From positions 434,001 through 498,000 of the forward strand of contig VIIQ02000555.1 of assembly GCA_007449985.2 (NCBI GenBank): a stretch of DNA of 64,000 nt, in the 5' to 3' direction. Positions 48,379 through 59,700 of this stretch are shown piece by piece. Within the stretch, counting starts at the first letter, position 1. Every line of letters begins with the position of its first letter. The notes beneath the pieces were generated by a model. It made no database searches, was not told where the DNA came from, and saw only the letters and a list, made by a program, of their open reading frames with translations. A program made the translations under genes and the position numbers. The stretch comes from Desmodesmus armatus. Lineage: Eukaryota > Chlorophyta > Chlorophyceae > Sphaeropleales > Scenedesmaceae.

Positions 48379-50108
48379 ACAGGGGGAACAGCAGCACCAA
48401 CTTTATTGGAGGCATCAGTCTGTACAGTTGCAGGAGGCAACAGTATGTACAGTTGCAGTCTGAGATGCCACAAATACAGGATGCAGTTGGGTGCCATAAT
48501 GAGGCCTGCTTGAGAGCTGGCGTGTTTGCCTTGCATGGCTGCCAGTGACTGCTGAGCTGATGCAGTCAGTTCCAGGAAGAATGTTTGCGTGTTGATGTTT
48601 GGTGCACTGTGGTGTGCTGAGGGAACAGTTGGTTTCAAATTTTCAGCATTGATGTCCTTTGCTCTTGTTCATTGGAGAGTGGCTGCCTGCTTCCAGGCAT
48701 GGTTATGTGTGCACCATTGCTGGCAGCACATTGCCTGTTTGATAGGCACGTTGCCTGGTGTGTGATACTCAAGACAAAGACCTGCAGCGCGCCATGTGCT
48801 GCCTACATTGCTGTCCATGCACATGTGGCTCCAACACTGTGCTGGCATGCCATGACTGGCATGTGTGTCTGTGACAGAGATGCATGTCAGCCTCGTTTCT
48901 CTTCTCAGTCAAATACACTGTATAGAATGCATCTGCATGCGTGAAACTCATCCGTTTGGCTACAGCTAGGGTGCACCAAGTTGGTGCAATTGTTTGATAC
49001 TTCGTCATAGTTTGTATGTCAGTGTATACACTACGTAGTGGCCTCCTGGCTACTGACATCTGGTCAGCTGCATTGAGCCTTGCTTTGCATGGGAGCATTG
49101 CTGCCTGTTCAGCAGTAGAGAGCTTTGCCACCTACCCCTTGCAACACCGGTCGTTGGTGGGTTATGCTTGTGTAGCTTGGTGAGAAGCCTGTAGGACCAA
49201 GTGGTCCTTGCGTTGTGCTACGGGTTACCTCATCAACAATTATGTCATCGGAAGGGCCAGCGATAGGGGGTCAGTGGATGCCATACCATGGTTACTGCAT
49301 TATAGTGAATTGTGGGCTGCCCTAGTGGCTGACAGCTGCATTGGGATGGCTGTTAGGTAGATGCAGCAACTTGTGCTTGATATGGTTCAACATGCCCATG
49401 GCGCATGCACAGGTGCATTGGTGGACACATGGGGGGCATGCCAACAATGCAAAGTAAGGAGTCACGTGCTTTCAAATTGCGGTGAAGAAACCAACTTTGG
49501 CATTCGTGGAGGTCTTGTCACGGAGTCATGATTGTCAACCCTTGATCTCACAAAGCTGGCCCAACTGTATTCAAATGGGTCCTGGGGACAGGCTAGCTCA
49601 GTAGCAGCCACGAAATCAAACCAGTGGTCACCATGCAGCACACGGTGCTGACAATGCAACAAGTCAAGTCAGGCTGTCTATGGGCTGTATCCGCAGCACG
49701 AGACAGAGATACAGGGGTCCGAAGTGCCGCGTGGTACTTCTATGCATGGCTGCATGTACAGGCTGCAGTGCATACCACAGGGGGCCACAAACAACGGAGG
49801 CGCCAAAAACAAGCAATGCATAACATGCCCCTGTCTCAAGGGAATGAACAGACAAATCAATGGTTCTTGTAAGGGTGGGGGCATCTCATCAGGCATCACC
49901 TAGTTCAGGGTGCTGCTGCTGTTGCAGCAGCTGCTGTGAACTGCAGAACAAAAACCTGCGTCGTCGCAACTTGGGGGCCCCAGCACACATTTCTGTGTAT
50001 GACCTTGCAGTCATATGCCCGGGAGTGCTTGCGCAGGGCACGGCGTCAACAACAGAAACAGCGGCAGCACTAGTGGGCGGCAGGAATCACCGCCTCGCAC
50101 ACTTACAC
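48379..50108. other. 1.7-kb intergenic region between convergent protease and sulfatase genes
   Basis: No supported exon or RNA gene on either strand. It should hold both 3' UTRs. A minus-strand TGTAA occurs at 50107-50103, one base after the sulfatase stop codon; I cannot say whether it is used. The sequence is AT-richer than the genes and free of obvious repeats. Confidence 0.5.
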
Positions 50109-53100
50109 CTAGACGTCTGGCTGACACTTCATACACGTATAGATGCCCTCAGACTCATAGGGAGTGAACAGGCTCTCCATCACACCCTGACCATCCGGCC
50201 ACAGGTACTCCCGCCGCAGCTGCTGCCAGCCCGATTGCGCATGTGCTGCGCTGCTATTATGCGCATGCCCTGGGCCCGACTCATTCCCTACCAGCCGCAG
50301 CCCCTCCTTAGCCCTGCGTGCTGCTGCTGCAGCGTACGCATCCCGCTGTGCCCGCTTCATCCCTGGCGTCGCCCCCAGGAATGGATGCATTGCCTCCTCC
50401 TCTGCTTCAAACTCAGAGTCAAACGTGACCCAGTCGTATGCGTACAAGCTTCCCGGCCGCTCCGCTCCTGCGTCAGACTTGGCCTCGCCGCTGCGTTTGG
50501 GGGCCTTCTGCGCCTTCTGCGCGCCCAGAACTGCCGCCTTTGTTGGTAGCGCATTTTTCTTTAGGTCTGTGGTTGGAGGTGCCTGGGCCTCGCGTGTGTT
50601 GGAGGGGCCCTTAGGTGCCTCCAGGGTGAAGCGGATGTTGGAGAGGTTGTCAAAGACGGGGCTGCCTGCCCTTGTGGTTGCGGCCATGATGAGGCAGGCC
50701 TCTGTGGGCCTGCCTGCAGAGGCGTCAAGGTGGAAACCACCCATCTCAAAGCCGCGCATGTTACCCTGCGGGGAGCAACAGGTGATGGGAGAGGTTGCAG
50801 AGCAACACATGGTCAAAATGGGGGAGCAGCTGCTGTGTGGCAGATGCTGTTGAGCTACACCCTACTCGGTAAGGGGGGGACTTGGAACATTGTATGCCAA
50901 CACCAGCTTCGAAACTTAGTACAACGGTGAAAGCGCCACACAAGGCGTTGTGCTGCAAGTAGTCGTTGCACTGTGCTGCTGAGGTAACAGCCTGGACCAC
51001 TCACCGCTTCCGGCAGGCGGGCTTGTAGTGTTGGTGCTTTGCCCTCCTGGATCTCTTTGTACGTCCCCACTGACAGCCTGAACTGCGCCTGCGCCTTGGA
51101 GGTGTACAGGATGGACACCTTGTACATGCCGCCTGTCACAACCTGCAAGCATCAAACAGGGGTCGGCCTTCGATGCATGGTGATAAAATTGTAGCGCGCA
51201 AACAGATACAACTTGCCAATGCAGCCGCGCCAGGGGGGGTGCTGTGCTCCTGTAGACAGCTCCCACCTCAGTCCAGCTTGCAAGCTGTAGCTGTCTATGT
51301 GCGAGAGTGCTGTGAATAATCCATCCATCTTTTGACTCACGTTCAGGCTGAAGCACATGCTGTCGCCAAAGCTGCTGAAGCCTGCGGCGCCATTCGGTAG
51401 AAGCTCGATACGCCCTGGGGTGCGCTCATGCGCGCCATCGGGCAGGATGTTCGTCACGGACCAGCCGTTGAGTCCCAACATAAATGTTGGCTTTTCAAAG
51501 CTGTGGGGTTCCGCGAGGACCGACTGCCACCAGGTGCGGGCAGCGGCCGACATCTTGCTGGCGACGCGCTCCTTCTCTTCGCCGAATACTTCGTTGCAAG
51601 GAAGCTCGATGTGACTATCCCCGTCGATCCTGCACATAAGCAAGTAACGCACACGCACGGTGAAACCACAACGTTGAGTAAAGGCCATTTTGCTGGACAC
51701 ACACAGGATCGCCACACTGTAGGATTCCGCCACATACCTGTACACTTTGTTGCTCTCGCCCAGCCATTTGTAGTCCTTGTACCGAAGGCCCAAGCAGCGC
51801 TGGAAGCCCTTGCCTTCCACACCACCCCTGTCCAAGTCCAGCAGCTGCTGTGTCCTGACCACCTTCCTGTCAGCCCCCAACTCCGCCACCATGTCAGGTG
51901 ACCAACAGTGGGGTGACATCTCCACCACCACACGCTCCGCCTGCTGTGTGCTGATCTGGCTGCTGGGCTTTGACCTCAGCACGTTGGCAAAGCTGATGCC
52001 ATCCCACGGCAGGTGATGACTGTTTACGCCCGCCAAGTCAGCAATGGTGGGCAGGATGTCAGTGATGGAGACAAGGGTGTTGTCCAGCACGCCGGCCGGC
52101 ACCCCTGGGCCCTTGATGGCGAGATAGTTGCGGATGCCGCCCTCCTCCACTGACTTCTTGAAGCCCTGCATGCCACTGGGGACGCGACGCTGCAGGAGCA
52201 AAATGCACAGCACAATGCCACGCCGTCAGAATGCTGCATTGGTCGGCCATCAACACTCTACAGGCGCCGCCATGTCTTTTTGCTTGTGTATTTTATGTTC
52301 AGACGATGCACTTTGCTCAGCAACGAATCACAATCAACACACACTGCCTGGAATTCTCTTGCTGTGGAATTGTCTTGCGCTTGTAACGCCCCAGCTTTCA
52401 AGGATGGTGCCCATGCCCCCATGCTCACCTGTCTGTGCATGCCCTTGCGCTCCTCAGGGTAGAGCTCTGCCCCGTTGTCGCTCATGACCAGCACATAGGT
52501 GTTCTCACGAAGCTTGCTGTGCTCCATGAAGTCAAACAGACGGCCCAGCACGTCGTCCATGTACTCAAGCATGCCCCACACCTGACAGCAGCAAGAGCAC
52601 ACAGTTGCCGCAAGATACATGTGGTTGTTAGCGGTTTGCATATGGTTTGCTGCCCTGCTGCTGTCTGAGGCCCCATGCTCCTCTTGTAGCATCACTGCGT
52701 TTGTGGCTTGTGCTGACCCTTACATGGATGAATTCATCACATGCAAGTACTCCTGGGAACCTCTATTGGCATCTGGCCTTTTTCCCACGGAGGCATAGTC
52801 TGTGCGGATGGTCAAGCCTAAGCTGCATACCTGTGCCGTGTCTCCTGCTAGCTTGGGCTGCATGGTCCTGTACTTGCTGGCGTATGGTTCAGGTGCAGGC
52901 CGCTGCCACCTGGGGCCCTGACCAGGCCGCAGGAAGCCCCTGCACACACCAGCAATAAAGGATGTGTTTTGAAAACAGCCCCAGCACACACGTTTGGTTG
53001 GTTCGGCTAGCTGCTGGACCCAAAGCTTTTAGGCTTTGTTACACTTGACCCGCGGAAGTCAGCTGCTTGCAAGTCACAGGGCATCGATTGGTTACGCAGA

Positions 53101-55580
53101 TCCGTCATGCATACGTGCAAGTTGGCCCCAACTGTAATGTGTTCGGGCCAGCTGCTGAACTTCCACAGCAACAACTGCCTGAGGCTACCCAAGCCTGATC
53201 TGCAGCCAGCTAAAAGTGTGATGCATGCAAGCAGAGTCACGTGCACTGCAGGGGTTGTGCTGTGCTGTGCTGATATGTGCCAGCACATGGGTGCGTACTG
53301 ATGGATGGCGTGTGGTGCGTAGAACACCGTGAAGGGTGCATTGTCCTGCTCTCTACGTGTGAGGTAGCTGAGCATGGTGTCCATCAAGTCCTGCTCCATC
53401 AGACCCTTTGTCTGAACATACACGCCGTTGTGCCTGCACCAACACGACACACAAAGACAGCGTGTAGAGGGAGAGGGTGTGAGATGGGTGGCAGGAGTGC
53501 TCACGTGCAGTACAGGGTTGAGTACTACCGCCACAGCTTGGATTCCCAGCAGCAAACAAAACATTGACGCACCGGCTCAGCCCAAGGCTTAGGCCTGCAC
53601 TGCTCTGTACACTACTTGCTATTGTGCAGGTTGCGTCACCAGTAAGCCAGGAAGGGGCCCCCCACACATTTTCTTTCTGGCGGTGCCCAAGAAGGGGCCC
53701 CCCACCGGCTGGTCACACACAACTCAGCAGAGTGAACCCGACTGCCGGGGGCCAGAGGCAAAGTTTCACCAATGAAAGACGCATGTAACACCCCGCCCAC
53801 TCAGCCCCACCTCATGAGGTTGTCCAGGTGTATGTGGCTGCTGGGCAGCCAGCTTTCCTGGAAGCCCATCTCCCATGGCTCATAGCCCAGGGTTCGGCCA
53901 TTGTGCCACTTGCCAAAGTGTGCGGTCTTGTAGCCGCCATCAGCCATGACATTGCCCAGAGTGGCCTCAGCACGGTTTATGTAGTCATAACCTGCAGGCA
54001 GGTAGGTGTGTTAGCTGAGTTGTCCCATGCTGGTAGGATGGTGGAGGCTGCAGTGCTGCCAGTTGCGTTGGCGGTCACTGAATAAGGTCACTGCTTACAG
54101 GGAGTCTGCAAGGGCAAGGCTGCTGCTGGTGCAGCTGCCAAGCTGCTGAACTTGGCGCCTTGGCAGTTCTGCTGCTTTCATCATCCACAGCTGCTGTCGC
54201 TGGGGCCAGCAGGCGCATCGCAACACCATGCAACAAGCTGCAAGCACTGCAACACAGAGCTGCAGAAAGATCTTGATCCGTGCATTCAACCCTACCACCA
54301 TACATCCTCCACCCCCTACCCCTCCTGCACCACGCAGCGGGTTCCAACCCCCCGCTCCCCCCGGTCCCACCTCCATTGATCAGCATGGTGCCCGTGCGCT
54401 GGTATCCCCTGCCTGTCAACAGCTCAGCACGTGACTGGCTGCACATGGGTGACACATAGAAGTTCCTGAACTCCATTGACTGCTGCATGAACTTGTCAAG
54501 GTTGGGTGTGCTGACCCACTGCGGCTTGCCCCCAGGCTGCTGAGGCTGGTGGAGACCCACATCGTCAAAACCCTGGTCATCTGTTAAAACCACGATGAAG
54601 TTGGGCCGCTGGCCTGATGGCAGGGCCGGGATGCGGACACCTAGTGGCTGCGGCTTTGGTAGGGCTGGGAGGGGGGGGCAGGTGCGTGATGGAGTGGCCA
54701 GGGGCAAGGGAGAAGGGGTGGGGGGCATGAAAGGAGGTGAAGGGGAGCTGTGTGAGTGGCCGGGGAGAATGGTCATGTTGTCAAGAGAGCTTTATTGTTG
54801 TGGCCAGCTGGTGTAAGCAACATTATGAGAGGGGGTCATGCTGTGTTGGATGTAACCTTGTCGAAGAAAAGTGCCCATCAAAGAGAGTTATGTGGCCCTC
54901 CTATCTGTTGGCTCTACTGCAGCACCAACTGCTGCTGCTGCTGCTGGTGTTGGTTCTCGTGTTGCTGTCAACAGCATTGGGGCCCATGTCATGCTGCTGC
55001 ATCATGTGCTGACATAGGCCCATGATGTGACATTGTACGCCACTGTGATAGGGTGCAGCTGCTCCCCTCAATCTGCTGGCCCCAAAGACAAGCAGTATGT
55101 CCTACTGTCAATGGCTGTAAACTCCCTGAGTGCACCTCACACCCGACCTACTTGGTGGCACGCACGCCTGGGCAGGTCCATAGTTGGGTGCCTGTTCTGC
55201 CGCTGCCTTCCGTGCAGCTGCCTGGCTGGCATCAACACTGCTGCCTGTGATTCAGCAACAAAATCAGGTGTGACAAACGTTCGCAACTGGTGCATGCATA
55301 AACCCCTGACAAAATACAGAGAACATGACAGTCCAAGGTTCTGCTGCTGCCTCTGGCTTGCGCGCACAGTGTGCGTGATTTGTTGACGCGAACGGTCGAA
55401 TCGCTGCACTATGTCAACTCTGACAATAATATGCATTGTTGACGAGCTGCAGGCACCAGGCGCGCAATGCAGCAGCGGCTCTCTTGACGCCAAACTGTAG
55501 CGAGAGCCTGAGCACCAACCTGTGATCAGCAGAATGCCAAACAAGCATACAACGCCAGTGACATGTCTTATTAAGTTCAT
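50109..55580 (-). CDS. secreted sulfatase (arylsulfatase-like) with variant FGly motif
   Basis: Ten exons in phase: 55580-55520, 54664-54371, 53991-53811, 53433-53299, 52939-52831, 52581-52429, 52189-51738, 51629-51341, 51142-51005, 50765-50109 (TAG); 822 aa. Sulfatases release sulfate from organic sulfate esters; algal ones are often secreted under sulfur limitation. Exon 1 gives a signal peptide (MNLIRHVTGVVCLFG) and joins exon 2 in phase; its donor could also be 37 codons' worth farther on less clearly, or translation could begin within exon 2's extended frame at 54776. Active-site parts seen: metal ligands in LTDDQ (D49, D50), C95 in MCSQSRAELLTGR, HFGKWHNG, FYAPHAIHQ, and SDNGAE (D295, N296). 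The usual motif is C-x-P/A-x-R; here Gln fills the third place. The C-terminal ~260 residues lie beyond the sulfatase core and end in a charged, Ala-rich region. Confidence 0.88.
53651..53705. repeat. 15-bp direct repeat in a sulfatase intron
   Basis: gaaggggccccccac occurs at 53651-53665 and again at 53691-53705. Each copy contains the palindrome ggggcccc. It lies in the intron between exons 3 and 4. Confidence 0.8.
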
Positions 55581-56782
55581 TGCAGTAATATCAGCAGCAT
55601 CTGCAGCAGAAAGAGCCTGGCAAACAACCCGAACAGCTAGTAAACGAACATGTTCAGCTCCAAACTGACAAGCAGACACAAACAACGTCTTAATCTGTAA
55701 GATGTACAGGACTGCAGCCACGTTGAGATTCGGGTTGTTCACACTGTGACAGACAAAAGACCGCCCGGTCATTGTTCTGAACAGGCTTGAAGGCTGCTTT
55801 TCGTCTGCCAGAAATACTAGGAACAGGAGAATCGGTTTATTGAAGTGCCGACTCACTGTGCACGTCCACGTCCAGCGTTCAGATATGGTTTGGCGCCTTT
55901 TCAGGGGGTGGGGGTGGTGAAAAGGACTTGCTGGTCGATTGTCTCAAAGTACTCCCCTGCCGACTGTGTCTGCAACCCCTTGAGAGTTCAAAGGGAACTT
56001 GGTGCCAACTGTGCCTGCTTTGACCTGGGGTTACCCTGGTGGGTTATCTACCAGATTATGTCAATGCTGTCATCGTTCTCGACTCAAAAGGACTTGAGCA
56101 TGGGGAGTGCAGCACAGTTAGTTGGTTGATGTGACATGTCTAACCACCTATCTGTTCATTTCTGGGGGGCAATAGGTTGGGTTACATGCTGAGCGGCCCT
56201 CATCATGTTGGGGTGCATGTCTGCACGTATTTTGTTTTGCACAGCCTTGGGGGCATCATTGTTCCTGGCCTGGTGACAGCCTGGACGGCTTGTACTGGGA
56301 TGTGAAAAGCATAGATCCGTCACGTGTTCAGCCTGGAACAGCTCGAATCAAAGGAGTGTAAGGGCTGTATGCAAAACAAAGGCCCAACAGTGCAGTGCAG
56401 TGTGTTACATGCTGCACGTCCACTGCAGGTCCGGCAGCATTGCCCTTCCGACTACGTCAACATTACTGCTCAGGGTCACGCACGCCTTCTCACACCACCT
56501 GCTGCTCTAACAAACTGTTGCACACCCACAAAACTTGCAGCAAGGTGTCCGGCACGTCCTGTACACAAAGTGTGCAAAACCGGCAGTGCAGTACACAGCT
56601 CCAGCTACGCTACGCATGTACGTTCATGTGTTGCCAAGAAGGGTCACCAAAGCATGTGCAGTGCCGCACAGGCAGCACACGGCACAGCATCAACATCCAC
56701 GCTGCAAACCCTCCACACAGGAGGGGGCCTCCCGCCCACACAGGGGGGGGGGGGCTTCACGCCAACAATGTTGCCCAACTAC
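55581..56782. other. intergenic: sulfatase promoter region and 3' flank of the helical-repeat gene
   Basis: 1.2 kb. The sulfatase is read leftwards from 55580 and the next gene ends at 56783, also on the minus strand, so this holds the sulfatase promoter and the 3' UTR of the gene to the right. No exon is supported. A run of eleven or more G lies near 56742-56754. Confidence 0.5.
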
Positions 56783-59700
56783 CTACTGCATCCAACGTGC
56801 AGGGCTCGAAGAGGGTGGAGAAAAGTTCAGATCGTCCGGTAACAGCAGCTCTGGCCGACTGACTCCATTCCCTGCACCCTGCACAGCCCCGCCAACTCCC
56901 TCCCCACTTGAAGCTGCTGCACCGCTGCTGCCACCCACACCCGCCATCCCACCCCCACCCACCACACAGCTCTGGCTGCCCTGGTGGCTCAACAGCCCTC
57001 CTGAAGGGCAGCGGCTGGCCAGCCCCTCGCCAGCAGCAGCAGCAGCGGCCGCAGCGCCGCCTAACGAGCTGCTGCCACGCATAGGAGCAGGGCTGAAGCT
57101 GCTGCTGTAAGGCGCACCGAAGGCAAAGCTGCTGCTGAGGGCCCCCACACCCCCTGCAGCACCTCCCTGAGACACCAGGGGTCCCGGGCTCGGGCAGTGG
57201 GCCAGGCCCGAGCTAACTGGCCCAGCCAACGGCACCGACAAGGATGGCTGCAGCAGTGCAGCCGACACTCCCCCTGCTGCACTGATCAGGTCGCCGCCAT
57301 CCTGGTGCTGCTGGTACTGCTGCTGCAGGTGCTGCTGCTGTTGCTCAAACTGCAGCTGCTCGAAGTGCAGCTGCAACGCATCTGACGCAGCCAGTGCCGG
57401 CTGAGATAGGGTGGAGAAGCAAGATGCTGTCCCACCCTGGGCCAGCGCAGGACCCCCAAGGAGCCCTGGCGTGGTGGGTGTCCCCAGCCGCTGCTGCTGC
57501 TGGAGCTGCGCCTGCTGCTGCAGCAGCCACAGTGGCTCACTGCTGCCACACATGGAGCTGATTGCAACAGCAGTCTGTGTCACACACCCCTCCTCAAAAG
57601 AGGGCAGCAGCGTGGCACTGCCGGCACTGCTGTGTGCAGCCAGCTGGTGCTGCAGCAGGCTGGGGTGTGCGTGCTGCAGCTGCGGGTAAGACCTAGGCGA
57701 AGACAGCCCCATACCCTGCCGGTACATGAATGCAGGCGCAGGGACCTGCACAGGCCCCAGCGTGCTGACAGCACACCCCACTGGGGATATCCTGCCGGCA
57801 GGCGACGTCACAGGGTCAAAGCTGTTGGCCCCTTGCAGCAGCTGCAGCTGCTGGTGCTGCTGCTGGTGACCCCCTTGGCCCAAGGCTCCATGCAGGGCAC
57901 CCCCAGAACCTTCGTCCGTGACTGCATGGCCGCCGCCATGCCTCAGCTGCTGGCCCCTAGGTGCCAGAGGAGGGAGCATGCTGGGGTTGTCTATGCCCAG
58001 CCCCAGCGGTGACCTCCAAATGTTAGCCTGCCCGCTGCCCACACCCCCAGGCTGCTGCAGCTGCAGGTCCAAGCTTTGCCGGGCGGTAGCGTCCATAGCC
58101 GCCGTGGCACGTGCTGCCGCTGCTGATGCAGGCGACAGCGACATGATGCAGCCGCCAGCAGATGCAGGGCGCTGCTTCAGTGGCTGCACCAGCCCCTCTG
58201 CTGCGTCCACCCCCCAGGAAGCACCACCTAGGTCAACCAGGTTGAACTTCGGTGTTGCAGGGTGGCTGCCAGCCCCGCCCTGCTGGCTGGCTGCTCCAGC
58301 AGCAGCTGCTGTTGGTGCTTCTGCTGCATGCACCTCCCCAGCCACCGCCCCCTGCTGCATCGCAGGCAGCGGCAGCACTCCTGAGACAGGGGCGTCCAAA
58401 GAGCCACTGGGCCGCAGTAACGCTGCCGCCTGCTGTGCTGCAGTAGTGCTGCTTGGCCCAGCATCCTCTGGAGACTCCAGTAGGGCAAGCATGTCAAGGC
58501 CTAGCTTGCTGTGTTCATCACCCAAGATGTCATAGCTGTCGCAGCGGGCGTGAGCTGCTGCCACAGCCACATCCAAGGGATGCACAGCCACACCCTCGGC
58601 ACCAGCTGCTGCTGCAGCCAAGTCAGCCTCAGATGGCGCTGCAGCTGACTTAGCCGCCGCTGCTGCTGCAGGCGACGCTGTTCCCCTGCTCTTGCTTGCC
58701 TTGCCGGCTGTCGATGCTGCTTGCTGCTGCTGCTGCTGCTGCTGCATCGGCTGCTTGCCCCAGGCGTTTGCGCGCTTCGCTGGTGACGCCCTCGCTGCTG
58801 CTGCTGACACGCTGCCTGCATCTGTTCCTGCTGCATCAGCATCCCCGGCAGGGGCCACCTGCCTGCCACCAGCATGCTCAGCATCAATCTGGCCCGCACC
58901 TGCTGCACTGTCAATGCTCTGCCGGCTAGCTTCCCGCTTGCTGGCAACACCCCGTGAGCCACCTGCAGCACCAGCAGCACCAGAGCCGCCCCCGCCCCCT
59001 GCACTGCTGCCCAGGCTGGTACCTCCTGCTGAGGTGCCAAACACCACTGTGAAGGCCTTGGCCCGCTCTGCTGCTGCCTTGGCTCGCGCTGCACGCCGCT
59101 CCTGAGCTGCAGTTTCACGCTCAGCTTTCCCACGCTCAGCACGCTCAGCAGCAGCACGCTGACGCTCCTTGCGCTCACGCTGTGAAGCACAGCACAGCAT
59201 GATACAGCACGACACAGGATGAATGTAACTCATGTGTTGAACAGCACGGCAAGACTGCCCTGGGCAGGAGAAAGCTTTGTGACCGCATTCACGATGCAGC
59301 AGACTTCCACACTACCCCTTGTTGCACAAGAATATGCAATTGTGACGGGGAAAAAATTGCGACAGAAGCTCAAGATGCAAGGTGAGGGTACATACAGCAA
59401 GTGCACAGGCTACCAAACACTGCCTGCCTGCCTGCCTGCCTACAAGCATACGTCTCTCACCTCCCTCCGTGCCCTCTCCTGCTCAAGCCTCTCCCGCTCC
59501 CGCTCCTCCAGCTGCTGCTGGTCCTGCTGCAGCAGCTGCCACGCACGCAGCGACAACTCCTGCAAAGCAGTCATCACCTCCGGCTCACCCCCACCCACTA
59601 CCGCCGGCCTGCCACCGCTGCTGCCAGCAGCCTGCACATCCCCCGCAGTACTGCCCCCTCCTGCAGTGCTACTGGGTGCAAGGGAAGACGCCTCGCTGCA

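Noticed and set aside
54330..54352. tRNA B-box-like gggttccaacccc in a sulfatase intron
   Set aside because: The flanking bases do not form a T-arm or cloverleaf and no A-box is seen.
55137..55856. 239-codon minus-strand open frame as a separate gene
   Set aside because: Only its internal MNLIRHVTG segment is convincing, and that fits as the signal-peptide exon of the sulfatase.
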